From contig JACPBS010000009.1 in assembly GCA_016180195.1 (NCBI GenBank), positions 1-58,030 on the forward strand: a DNA stretch of 58,030 nt, given 5' to 3'. Under the pieces are notes generated by a model. That model was not told where the DNA came from and made no database searches. It was given only the letters and a program-made list of their open reading frames with translations. The first letter of the stretch is position 1, and every line of letters starts with the position of its first letter. This document shows, piece by piece, positions 7,177 to 16,018 of the stretch. The translations under genes and the position numbers were made by a program. Source of the stretch: Candidatus Woesearchaeota archaeon. Lineage in GTDB: Archaea; Nanobdellota; Nanobdellia; Woesearchaeales; UBA10216.

Positions 7177-10100
7177 ATGAACAAGAATCATCAAATATTC
7201 ATAGTTCTTATGATCGCTTTTATCATTCCCAGCACAGTGTATGCTGTCAAATTGACCCGAATAGCCGGAGCTGTTACAGGGTCTGATGATATTTCAGTCA
7301 AGATTATTGGAGGGGTTGCTATTGACGGGTCAGACAGCCTCGGACCTAACAGGTTTACAGCAAAATCATGCCCGGGGACAACATACAAAACAGATTCTTC
7401 AATGGCTGTCAAGTCATCTCTTGGCGACGCTGGCTGGGACTGCACACCTGCATTTTATTATGGCTCCTCATACGGTTCACCTGTTAATGTTGCACCAGGA
7501 ACTTACTCATTTACAATAACACCCCCAGCAGGCTACAAATGCCACTGGTACGCAGTCTACGGGACACGCGACTCTGAGTCTTTCAATGGGTGCGCAGTAA
7601 CTGTGTCAGTATCAAAAAGCACAGACCTGACAATCTGGTATTTTGTAAAGCCGGATACTACGGCTGCCAAAACATGCACTGATACCGAGGGTGGAAATGA
7701 TATTTTCGTAAGAGGTTCCAGCACAGGGTATAATTCCGATTTCTCGGTTATTTATACCGCTTATGATGAATGTAAAGATTCTTCAACTGTTTATGAGACT
7801 TGGTGTCAATCTGACGGCAGGGTAAATGGTCAGTATTATGCTTGTGCTAATGGCTGCGACAATGGAGCATGCATTGAGCCCAAATTCTGCTTTGAAGGTT
7901 GTAAGCAGGTAAGGGACCAGTGCGTATGCCCTGATAGGCCAAAAGGGTTTATAGATCTTGCAGTGACTGAATTAGCCACCGTCGGAGAGTTGGCCTCAGG
8001 AAAACAGATTGAAATTGTGGGAAAGGCAATGAACGACGGCAACATAACGGCTCAGACAGTAGCCGGGAAGATTAAAGTTGACGGGCAATCAATTCCAGTC
8101 GAGCCTGTCCTTGGATTTGGATACGTTTATTCGAACCAAGAAGCATCGTTCAAGGCGAAGTGGACGGCAACTAAAGGAGCCCATACTATTAGCTTCTCTA
8201 TAGACCCTGAGAATTCGATAAGCGAAAGCGACGAAACAAACAATTTGAAATCGATATCCATTACAATACCTGATTCAACAACCAAAACATGCACTGACAC
8301 CGATGGTGGCAAGAATTATGATTTAAAAGGAACTGCAACATCCTGTACTGGTTCATCTTCATCAGGCGGCGGATCAGGAAGCTGTGCTGCTTCCTCTGAT
8401 TACTGTCTTACAGACAAAATTTTAGTGGAACAATACTGCGACTCAGAAAGCAACAAGAACTATGAAACATACTCATGTGCGAATGGATGCGTGGAAGGGG
8501 CATGCTTAAAGTCAACAACACAGACATTTGACCTTGCAATCTCGAACATGGTTCTGTCTTCTGAAAAGCCAGTCCAGGGTTCTGCTGTAAAGGTGTCTTT
8601 CAATGTCAAGAACGTTGGCTCGTATCCGACGAACTACACTGGCTATCGTGTTTCCGAGGAATCAGGAGGCACAATTGCTAGTGCTAACATGGAAAAACGG
8701 ATCGTCTTAAAACCCGGTAATTCCATAACAGAGTCTTTTAACCATACATTTACGCATTCAGGCAAAAATACATTGAATGTTAAAATATTATCTGATATGG
8801 ATTTCAACGCTGGAAATGATTACGTCTCAAAAACAGTATACGTGTCTGAAGGAACCATCAAAACCTGCACTGATAGTGATGGCGGGAAGGATTATTACAC
8901 TTACGGCTCCGTGAAATCGTGTGGCAGTTCTTCGTCATCCAGTTCTTCGTCATCTGGTGGTGGTGGGGCCTCTTGCTTTGTGACTCCTGATTACTGTACA
9001 GGCAGCACTCTGACTGAGTATTACTGTGATTCGAATCAGGCAATGACTGAAAAATATGTCTGCGCGAATGGCTGCGATAAGGGTGCTTGCACCAGTTCAA
9101 CAAGTGAAGTTGCTGAGTTAACTTTGAAGCCAAACGGCAGTAATAATTACAAGCTTTCCTTCAAGAATAAGGCAGGGGTTGAATATAATGAATTTGTTTT
9201 TGGGCTATGGAATGGAGAGGTGCAGTATGGGCAGTCAACAAGCACAACCTCAGGGCACCGCTTAGTAACTTCCGAAGGGGATTGGGTTGATGATGAAGAC
9301 TATTTCATAGTTGCCCCCAATAGCACAACAGCAGGAATGGTCAGCAGGATTCTTCAGCTTAAGGAAGTTGCGCCTGGAAATTCAATAACTGACAATGCAG
9401 GATATGTCATGTTCAGGGACACTGGTTCAGGTGACACATATGAGGTAACGTATGCAGGCCTAACTGGAGATCTTGTTTTGGATGGAAACACGTATAAGGT
9501 GCAGGTTCAGCGTGACACTTCAGATGCGAAGATACGAGTATCCGTGGACAATTATGGACGTTTCATCGCTTTGGATAGGCTTTATACCCTTAACGGGCTT
9601 ACAATATCTTTCAATAAAGCGAATTTTTCTAATGGGCGTACACAAGTATATATTGATAGCCCAAGCTTGAAGGAGTCCATAACTGTTAACATGTATGATG
9701 CCGACAAGACTGGGGCTGATTTGTTAAATATAAAATCTGTAGATGGGGCTGATGCATTGTCTGAAATGCAGGTTAGTTACAGTAAGAACGGGCCCCAAAC
9801 TGAAATGTCAGTTAAATTAGCTTCAAAAACAAAGAAATATTGCAACGGAGGCAGCAAGGACCCGGACTGCTACTGCAAGGATGGCGAGAAGAAGTCCTGC
9901 TCATATCCAATTGAGCTTGGCAGCAACCAGCCTTTCTGTGTATGCACCAAGTCTTCAAGTGGCGTTGAGGTAAGCATAAATCCGAAAGTGCATGAGGTAA
10001 AGAGGGGCGAATCAGCAGCTTACGAAGTTACAATAAGAGACCTTAGAAGCAGGGAGGCATCCAGCAGTCAGGCAGCAATTGATTACTTATTAAAAATTGA

Positions 10101-11205
10101 AGGCTTAAAATATCCAAATGACGGGCTTCCATCATACGCAACCCTCTCTCCGGGAGGAAAAGCGGAGTACAAGCTCACGGTTTATACCAACAGGGTCGTG
10201 ATAGATTCTCCAGAGCAAACTGCTGTTACAGATAGGGCAAGGCAAGTTTCAAATAAAGCGGCTGGAAACGCGGTTGTTGAGACTAAGTCCATACCCGTGT
10301 ATTGTGGAGGGGGAAGTTCGGACATAAACTGCTATTGCAACCCGGGAGAACAAAAGGTTTGCAGCAATGGCGAGCCCAACTGCCTCTGCGCAAGCCAGTC
10401 CAGCTCTGCGGAAATAGTGGATTTCAAGATTATCGCGGAAAATGGTGACCATAAGGGTGAAGCAAAGGCAAAACTGATAATAACAGAAGGGTCGAAAGGT
10501 CCAAAATATGAAGTTGCGATGGCAAAGGGCTGGAACATTGTTTCCCCTGTAATATTCGGGATTCAAAATGGAGCAGAAGTGGGCAAGACAGATTGCATGC
10601 CTGATGACTTCACGCTCTTTTCATACTTCCCGTTCGAAAAGAAATATGGCCAGTACAAGCTCAGGAAAATGGCCAGGCTACAGGAGAGTAAAGGGATATC
10701 ACTAATAACAGGAAAAGCAGCAGTTGAAAGCATCAATTGGGAAGACCTTGAAATGGCAGGCGCAACTAAAGAGGAACAGGAGCTTTTGAGCAAATACTCT
10801 AACAGCTTCACATACCTTATTTCATCACCTGTGAACTCATGGTGGGCTTATTCGAGCAAGGATTGCCTGATGAGGGGAACAATGGTTGATGAATTCAAGG
10901 AACCCGGGCTGATAAACTACATCGCAGAAAGGAACGTGAAGCTGGTGAAAGGCTGGAACTTCCTCATGATAAGCCCTGATATGGCGGGCTATAGCCTTAA
11001 TGACTTTAATGGGAATTGCGAAATAAAGTCAGCGTACATGTACCAGGACAGGAACTGGAAACAGGTAACAAATTCGCAATTCAGAGAAGGGCAGTCCGGG
11101 TACGGAATGGTCTTAAGGACTGATGGAGAATGCGTGCTGGGATTCAAATCATCACTTCCCCCACCACTCCCTAATCTTCCAACTAAAACAGGTGATTACC
11201 GGTAA
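7177..11205 (+). CDS. Large secreted CARDB/cysteine-module surface protein
   Basis: About 1,342 residues, started at the ATG at 7177 after aaggtga. A signal peptide (IFIVLMIAFIIPSTVYA) is followed by a domain of unknown type. Then come alternating modules: cysteine modules beginning CTDT/SDGGK and ending CANGCxxGAC (nt about 7668-7880, 8284-8512, 8857-9090), with CARDB-type Ig domains between (each with ITAQTV or NVGSYPTNYT-like adhesive strands). Ser/Gly linkers interrupt modules two and three. The later part has two YCxGGSxDxxCYC elements and an SLH-like hydrophobic C-terminal region (GWNIVSPVIFG, GWNFLMISPD). It ends in a proline linker without membrane anchor, exactly where the next frame continues. 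An extracellular adhesive or structural role is inferred. Confidence 0.8.
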   Translation: MNKNHQIFIVLMIAFIIPSTVYAVKLTRIAGAVTGSDDISVKIIGGVAIDGSDSLGPNRFTAKSCPGTTYKTDSSMAVKSSLGDAGWDCTPAFYYGSSYGSPVNVAPGTYSFTITPPAGYKCHWYAVYGTRDSESFNGCAVTVSVSKSTDLTIWYFVKPDTTAAKTCTDTEGGNDIFVRGSSTGYNSDFSVIYTAYDECKDSSTVYETWCQSDGRVNGQYYACANGCDNGACIEPKFCFEGCKQVRDQCVCPDRPKGFIDLAVTELATVGELASGKQIEIVGKAMNDGNITAQTVAGKIKVDGQSIPVEPVLGFGYVYSNQEASFKAKWTATKGAHTISFSIDPENSISESDETNNLKSISITIPDSTTKTCTDTDGGKNYDLKGTATSCTGSSSSGGGSGSCAASSDYCLTDKILVEQYCDSESNKNYETYSCANGCVEGACLKSTTQTFDLAISNMVLSSEKPVQGSAVKVSFNVKNVGSYPTNYTGYRVSEESGGTIASANMEKRIVLKPGNSITESFNHTFTHSGKNTLNVKILSDMDFNAGNDYVSKTVYVSEGTIKTCTDSDGGKDYYTYGSVKSCGSSSSSSSSSSGGGGASCFVTPDYCTGSTLTEYYCDSNQAMTEKYVCANGCDKGACTSSTSEVAELTLKPNGSNNYKLSFKNKAGVEYNEFVFGLWNGEVQYGQSTSTTSGHRLVTSEGDWVDDEDYFIVAPNSTTAGMVSRILQLKEVAPGNSITDNAGYVMFRDTGSGDTYEVTYAGLTGDLVLDGNTYKVQVQRDTSDAKIRVSVDNYGRFIALDRLYTLNGLTISFNKANFSNGRTQVYIDSPSLKESITVNMYDADKTGADLLNIKSVDGADALSEMQVSYSKNGPQTEMSVKLASKTKKYCNGGSKDPDCYCKDGEKKSCSYPIELGSNQPFCVCTKSSSGVEVSINPKVHEVKRGESAAYEVTIRDLRSREASSSQAAIDYLLKIEGLKYPNDGLPSYATLSPGGKAEYKLTVYTNRVVIDSPEQTAVTDRARQVSNKAAGNAVVETKSIPVYCGGGSSDINCYCNPGEQKVCSNGEPNCLCASQSSSAEIVDFKIIAENGDHKGEAKAKLIITEGSKGPKYEVAMAKGWNIVSPVIFGIQNGAEVGKTDCMPDDFTLFSYFPFEKKYGQYKLRKMARLQESKGISLITGKAAVESINWEDLEMAGATKEEQELLSKYSNSFTYLISSPVNSWWAYSSKDCLMRGTMVDEFKEPGLINYIAERNVKLVKGWNFLMISPDMAGYSLNDFNGNCEIKSAYMYQDRNWKQVTNSQFREGQSGYGMVLRTDGECVLGFKSSLPPPLPNLPTKTGDYR

Positions 11206-12193
11206 CAGCTCTAACACCTCATACGAAATTCCGGTACTGGTGTTGGCATACTATCCATCTGAGAATGGTGTTCTGAAGCTTTCCAACGCGTCAAAGGAAA
11301 AAGGGTTAAACCTTTGTGACGGGCTTGAAGGAATGCCCCTCCAGGCTGCGAAAGACAAGGTCGGCATGCTAAACAGTCAGACGCTGGATGCCATGAATGC
11401 AGGCAGCAAATATCGCGGATATAAATATCCTGATGTTGAGCCTTCACTTAATTATTTTGTTTACGACAAGATAGAATTTGAAACAGAGGAAGGGATGACA
11501 TTGAAATATGGCGAGCTTTTCAGGGATTACAACAGCATCCTTAAGAAAGTGAATATTTGTGATTATGTGAACAGGGGCGTGAAGGAGGTGTGGCTGTGGG
11601 ACTACTGCACGCAGCTGAAGGGCTGGGAATCCAACATGGCAGGGCCTTATGGCGACATAAGCAACAGCGACCGGGACCCGAATGACATGCCGATCTGCAG
11701 CAGCACATACACGCTTTATGATTACAACTATGGAAGGGAAGTGCAAGAGGCAGTAGAGGACCATGGCCATCAGATTGAGGCCGTGCTTTCATATGCGGAC
11801 AGTTACCTATTCTGGGAAAAGTTTGTTTCGCCATACGGAAACAGGCAGCCTGCGGTTAACAGGTGTGGAAATGTCCACAGCCCGCCTAACACGAAAGCAG
11901 ACTATGACTGGCTGAACATATCCCTGGCTGCTAGCGACTGTGAAGACTGGAAACCTGATGAACTTGGACAGGTAAAGATAATAAACTGCCGGACATGGAG
12001 CAAAAGCGAAGACTGCATAACCTCCCGGGAATATGGCGACGGCAATCTGGCCTACAAGGTATGGTGGATGCAGAGCATTCCCGGCAAAGGCAATAACCTG
12101 ACGTATAAAGGCTGTCAATTGAGAAACTGGTGGGATTTCATCGGAGACTTTGACAATGCAAACAAGGCAGGAAGAAATCTTGCATTATGCTAA
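11192..12193 (+). pseudogene. Out-of-frame C-terminal domain of the preceding protein
   Basis: A 333-residue stretch in the next frame, open from before the preceding stop. It lacks any signal peptide although it has several cysteines and sequons, and begins right after the proline-rich linker of the previous protein. One base fewer in the A4 run at 11185-11188 would join PPPLPNLPTK directly to QVITGNSSNTSYEIPVLVLAYYP. I therefore read it as the frameshifted C-terminal domain, caused by a mutation, a sequencing error or programmed slippage. A GTG at 11192 could also start a separate product. The domain (YGDISNSDRDPND, VEDHGHQIEAVL, WWDFIGDFDNA) recalls uncharacterised secreted bacterial proteins, from memory only. 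It ends three bases before cutA. Confidence 0.6.
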
Positions 12194-12196
12194 AAT

Positions 12197-12502
12197 ATGA
12201 TAACCTTATACATCACCTTCAAGGATGAGAATGAGGCGAAAAAAATCGCCTTCAATCTCATGGAGAAGAGGCTGATAGCGTGCGCAAACATATTCCCTAT
12301 AAAAAGCGTCTACAGGTGGAAAGGCTCAGTAACTGACACCCAGGAGCACGCAATGATGGCAAAGGCGCTTAGGAAGAATTTCCACATCATAAAGGAGGAA
12401 GTGAAGGCGATGCACAGCTATGAAATCCCCTGCATCGTAGCCTATCCAATAGCTGAAGCAGACGAAGGCTTCAGGAAATGGGTTGAGGATGAGACTAAAT
12501 GA
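12197..12502 (+). CDS. cutA: CutA1-like divalent-cation tolerance protein
   Basis: The 101-residue protein has the family layout: first strand MITLYITFKDENEAKKIA, the signature RLIACANIFPIKSVYRWKG (residues 27-45), then a helix with KAMHSYEIPCIVAYPI, and a C-terminal WVEDET. CutA1 forms very stable trimers of ferredoxin-like folds and is linked to metal tolerance, but its true role is unsettled. It starts three bases after the preceding frame, so it is probably on the same transcript as the secreted protein, an odd pairing that may only reflect compact gene order. Confidence 0.93.
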   Translation: MITLYITFKDENEAKKIAFNLMEKRLIACANIFPIKSVYRWKGSVTDTQEHAMMAKALRKNFHIIKEEVKAMHSYEIPCIVAYPIAEADEGFRKWVEDETK

Positions 12503-12567
12503 TGGGCTTTTGAACCCTGCTTATGAAATTGTTCTTTAAATGCAACAAATGTTAGGTATATAAAACA

Positions 12568-13233
12568 TTATTCCCCAATAACGGTGCCTTTAAACGGGTT
12601 TCCTTTCAGAAAATTCTCCAGGTTTTTCAGGTATTTTCCCATGGCAACAACCCGGATGCCTGATCTCTGGGCCTCCTTGCTTGCAACCGGGTCAAAAGGC
12701 ACATTAAGGCCAGGGCTCCATTTATCGCCTACCATTTCCCGGAAATCTTTCCATGATACCTTTTCCAATGGCCTTGCATCAGCGTATTGGTCAGGGTTCT
12801 TGTCATATACGAAATCCTTGTTGGTCAGGTTGATAATTGTCTTTGATCTGTTCTTTTTTGCCATAAGCACCGCGATATAATCAGTGCTCCAACCCGGTTT
12901 CCATCCTGACACGACCAGGACCTTTTTGAAATCCACTTTCTTCGGCCGCTCAATTATGGTCTCGAAAGAGATGTCAGACAAAACAGACCTGACGAGCTGC
13001 GCATTAAGCCTAGTCGAATACACGCCGATCCAGTCCAGGTCATCCTTCTTCACATCAGCCACTTCCGAGGCTGCCTTCTGGTAATCCCTGCAAACCCTGC
13101 CACCGCCGCAGATAATTATGAACTTAAACTCGCGGTTGTTAAGAATGAATGCCCTTAATGACTTGAGGAATTGAACATCAACACCTGAGGGGGCTATTAC
13201 TGAGCCTCCGAGCGAAAGGATGACTGTCTGCAT
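12568..13233 (-). CDS. pyrH: UMP kinase (archaeal PyrH)
   Basis: A cytoplasmic amino-acid-kinase-fold enzyme that converts UMP and ATP to UDP and ADP. Visible motifs are the N-terminal phosphate loop SLGGSVIAP (residues 7-15), IICGGGRVCRDYQ (40-52), the UMP-site region with VSGWKPGWSTDYIAVLMA, and INLTNKDFVYDKNP, which precedes the ATP-side DPVASKEA. About 221 residues is the archaeal length. It is transcribed divergently from psmB. A TATA-rich stretch (atatattaatatat, about 13247-13265) lies before its start on the - strand. Confidence 0.93.
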   Translation of the reverse strand: MQTVILSLGGSVIAPSGVDVQFLKSLRAFILNNREFKFIIICGGGRVCRDYQKAASEVADVKKDDLDWIGVYSTRLNAQLVRSVLSDISFETIIERPKKVDFKKVLVVSGWKPGWSTDYIAVLMAKKNRSKTIINLTNKDFVYDKNPDQYADARPLEKVSWKDFREMVGDKWSPGLNVPFDPVASKEAQRSGIRVVAMGKYLKNLENFLKGNPFKGTVIGE

Positions 13234-13290
13234 GACTCATTTTGAAATGTATATATTAATATATTTTTTGAATTGCCACTTCAGAGGCAT

Positions 13291-13406
13291 TTTTTGCCAA
13301 GCAAAAAAGCGTCCAACCATCGTTATTGTTGGCACAATCAAATAAAACAAGCAGAAATTTCACTTACAATGCGGAGATACTGCGTAAATCGAAACCTTTA
13401 AATAAA
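13291..13406. repeat. Dispersed 115-base repeat, copy A (before psmB)
   Basis: This stretch is nearly the same as 51810-51925. The first 58 or so bases differ at only one or two positions; the rest is clearly related and has no length difference, including gcggagatactg and cgaaac just before a TATA box. It contains a perfect hairpin TTTTTGC-CAA-GCAAAAA and a second, CCAAC/GTTGG with a ten-base loop. Both copies sit directly upstream of a promoter. It may be a shared regulatory element or a structured RNA. The strand is unknown. Confidence 0.75.
13397..13406 (+). promoter_or_regulatory. TATA box for psmB
   Basis: The sequence tttaaataaa at the right end of repeat copy A would start transcription near 13426. 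It leaves a leader of about 30 bases with an AAAGG-type ribosome binding site before the ATG at 13457. Confidence 0.5.
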
Positions 13407-13456
13407 AGCACACTATCTTAAGTATTTGAAACGGATTTCTGGCAAAGGTTAATAAG

Positions 13457-14095
13457 ATGGAATCTATAAATGTCAAAAAGGGAACAACAACAGTAGGCCT
13501 TGCGTGCAAAGATGGAATAGTGCTTGCAGCAGACAAAAGAGCAACTGTAGGCTATCTAATTGCTGACAAGAAATCCCAGAAGATACTGCAGGTAACGGAC
13601 AAGATAGCGTTAACCATGGCAGGGACTGTCAGTGATGCACAGCTTCTTTACAAGCTAATAAAAGCTGAGCTAAAGCTGAAGCAACTAAGGACAGACCGCG
13701 AATCAAATGTAAAGGAGTCTGCAAACCTTCTCTCAGGAATGATATACGGCAACATCAGGAAATTCAGCATAATACCCGGAATATCGCATTTCCTTCTTGG
13801 AGGCGTGGACTCGGAAGGATTCCACCTATATGACCTTTTTGCTGACGGGTCAGTTACTGAGATTGATGATTATGTATCCACAGGTTCTGGAAGCGTAATG
13901 GCTTATGGTGTCCTTGAGGCACTATACAAGAAGGATTTGACAGTGAAGGAAGGATTGCAACTTGCAGTGAAAGCAATAAATGCAGCGATTTCAAGGGATA
14001 CAGCGACAGGCGAAGGCATTGACGTTGTTACAATTACAAGTGAAGGCGTGAAAACCGCGCTTGAAAGAAGAATAGACACCACTGTCAGGGTTTAG
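13457..14095 (+). CDS. psmB: Proteasome beta subunit (threonine protease)
   Basis: The catalytic subunit of the 20S proteasome. A nine-residue propeptide (MESINVKKG) ends at the cleavage site G-T; T10 becomes the N-terminal nucleophile. The partner residues are in place: D26 and K42 correspond to mature D17 and K33, and YVSTGSGS plus AISRDTATG supply the later active-site residues. At 212 residues it is full length. It is followed 29 bases later by aCPSF1, a pairing I recall from other archaea. The alpha subunit is not in this window. Confidence 0.96.
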   Translation: MESINVKKGTTTVGLACKDGIVLAADKRATVGYLIADKKSQKILQVTDKIALTMAGTVSDAQLLYKLIKAELKLKQLRTDRESNVKESANLLSGMIYGNIRKFSIIPGISHFLLGGVDSEGFHLYDLFADGSVTEIDDYVSTGSGSVMAYGVLEALYKKDLTVKEGLQLAVKAINAAISRDTATGEGIDVVTITSEGVKTALERRIDTTVRV

Positions 14096-14124
14096 AACTG
14101 CCAGATTGCTAAAGGTGTTTTTCT

Positions 14125-16011
14125 ATGGCAAAAATCATAAAGGAAATTCTAAAAAATCTGCCTGAGGAAAAGGTAAGCGAAGCTGTCTTCGAAGGCGCAA
14201 ACATAGTACTATACACGAAAGATAGAAACTTCTTTCTTGACAATGAAGGTGTCATCAAACGAATAGTTGATGAGATCAAGAAAAGGGTTGAGCTGAGGCC
14301 TGACCCTGAAATAACGATGAACAAGGAAGAGGCCCAGGATCTCATAATGAAGGTAATGCCTGAGAAGGCCGGGGTGAGCAACGTAATATTTGACACGCAA
14401 AGAAGCCAGGTAGTGATCGAAGCTGAAAAGCCCGGGCTTGCAATAGGAAAGCAGGGCAGCATATTGCGTGAAATAAGAAACTCAACCTTCTGGGTTCCCA
14501 TAATAAGAAGGACTCCTGCAATAAGGTCCAAGCTAATTGAAAACATAAGAAGCGTGCTTTACCAGCATTCGGACTACAGGAGAAAATTCCTGAACGCAAC
14601 AGGCCACAGGATTTATGACGGGTGGATTCGCGAGAAAAAGAATGAATGGGTAAGACTAAGCTTTCTTGGAGCTGGAAGGCAGGTGGGAAGAAGCTGCCTC
14701 TTCCTGCAGACACCCGAATCAAGGGTGCTCCTTGACTGTGGAGTGGATGTAGCAAGCTTTGACCAGAACGCATACCCTTTCCTGGAAGCCCCTGAATTCG
14801 ACATAAACCAGCTGGACGCAGTCATAGTAACTCATAGCCATATTGACCACTGCGGATTCGTGCCTTACCTGTATAAATTCGGGTTCCGCGGCCCAACATA
14901 CTGCACTGCCCCGACAAGGGACGTATCGGCCCTGCTTTTGCTAGACTACATCAAGATAATGCACTCAGAAGGAAAAGAGGCTATATTCTCAACAGAGGAT
15001 GTCAAGGAAATGGTGAAGCACACAATAACCCTTGATTACGAGGAAGTGAGCGACGTAACCCCTGATGTAAGGATAACACTTTACAATGCAGGCCACGTTC
15101 TTGGCTCATCAATGGTACACCTTCACATTGGAAACGGCCTGCACAACATTCTCTACACTGGAGACATGAAATATGGCAAGACAACGCTTCTGGAGCCGGC
15201 AGCAACACAGTTCCCAAGGCTTGAAACACTGATAATAGAGTCCACGTATGGCGGAAAGGAAAACATGATGCCTGAAAGAAGGGAAAGCGACGAGGAGCTT
15301 GGCGGAATAATAAAAGAAACTGTAGAGCGGGGAGGAAAAGTATTGATCCCGACATTGGGTGTTGGAAGAAGCCAGGAAGTTATGCTGGTAATCGAGCATC
15401 TGGTGAGGACAGGCGCAATAGATAAGATCCCTGTCTTCATAGACGGCCTGGTATGGGACGTGACCGCAATCTATACTGCCTATCCTGAATTCCTCAACAG
15501 CAACGTAAGGAAGCTTATCTTCCACAAGGACCAGAACCCATTCCTCTCCGAGATATTCAAAGAGGTTGCAAGCCAGAAGGAAAGAATGCAGGTAATAGAG
15601 GAATCCGGGCCATGCGTCATACTTGCCACATCAGGAATGCTAACAGGAGGCCCAAGCGTTGAATACCTCAAGCACCTTGCAGACAACCCAAAGAACAGCC
15701 TGGTTTTTGTAAATTACCAGGGAGAAGGAAGCCTGGGAAGAAGGATACAAAGAGGCGAAAGAGAAATACCTATGTCAGCCCAGGACATACTGAAAATAAA
15801 CCTGCACGTGTTCAGCGTGGAAGGCTTCTCATCACATTCAAGCAGGAAACAGCTGCTAAGCTTCATCTACAAATGCATGCCAAAGCCAAAGAAAGTAATA
15901 ATAGGCCATGGCGAGGCATCCAGGACACTTGACCTTGCCAGCGCAATACATAAGATAGCAAGGATTGAAACCATTGCGCCGAGAAACCTTGAGACTGTAA
16001 GGTTGAAATAA
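14125..16011 (+). CDS. aCPSF1 (FttA) transcription termination nuclease
   Basis: The archaeal CPSF73-like endoribonuclease that cleaves nascent RNA and terminates transcription. Two KH domains occupy about residues 1-150 (GLAIGKQGSI at 104-113). A metallo-beta-lactamase domain follows (HSHIDH at 237-242, AGHVLGSS, YTGDMKYG), with the beta-CASP insert (ESTYGG, GVGRSQEVM, TSGMLTGGPSVEYL) and the closing VEGFSSHSSR and IGHGEA histidine motifs. The 628-residue length is standard. The ribosome binding site aaaggtg stands at 14111-14117. It converges with the cis-prenyltransferase-like gene, seven bases away. Zinc ligands all appear present. Confidence 0.95.
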   Translation: MAKIIKEILKNLPEEKVSEAVFEGANIVLYTKDRNFFLDNEGVIKRIVDEIKKRVELRPDPEITMNKEEAQDLIMKVMPEKAGVSNVIFDTQRSQVVIEAEKPGLAIGKQGSILREIRNSTFWVPIIRRTPAIRSKLIENIRSVLYQHSDYRRKFLNATGHRIYDGWIREKKNEWVRLSFLGAGRQVGRSCLFLQTPESRVLLDCGVDVASFDQNAYPFLEAPEFDINQLDAVIVTHSHIDHCGFVPYLYKFGFRGPTYCTAPTRDVSALLLLDYIKIMHSEGKEAIFSTEDVKEMVKHTITLDYEEVSDVTPDVRITLYNAGHVLGSSMVHLHIGNGLHNILYTGDMKYGKTTLLEPAATQFPRLETLIIESTYGGKENMMPERRESDEELGGIIKETVERGGKVLIPTLGVGRSQEVMLVIEHLVRTGAIDKIPVFIDGLVWDVTAIYTAYPEFLNSNVRKLIFHKDQNPFLSEIFKEVASQKERMQVIEESGPCVILATSGMLTGGPSVEYLKHLADNPKNSLVFVNYQGEGSLGRRIQRGEREIPMSAQDILKINLHVFSVEGFSSHSSRKQLLSFIYKCMPKPKKVIIGHGEASRTLDLASAIHKIARIETIAPRNLETVRLK

Positions 16012-16018
16012 AACCTCG

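Noticed and set aside
6976-7194. N-terminal extension of the zinc-ribbon protein
   Set aside because: It covers a TATA box and an A/T-rich promoter region and has unlikely composition; the ATG at 6975 has the right spacing to the TATA box.
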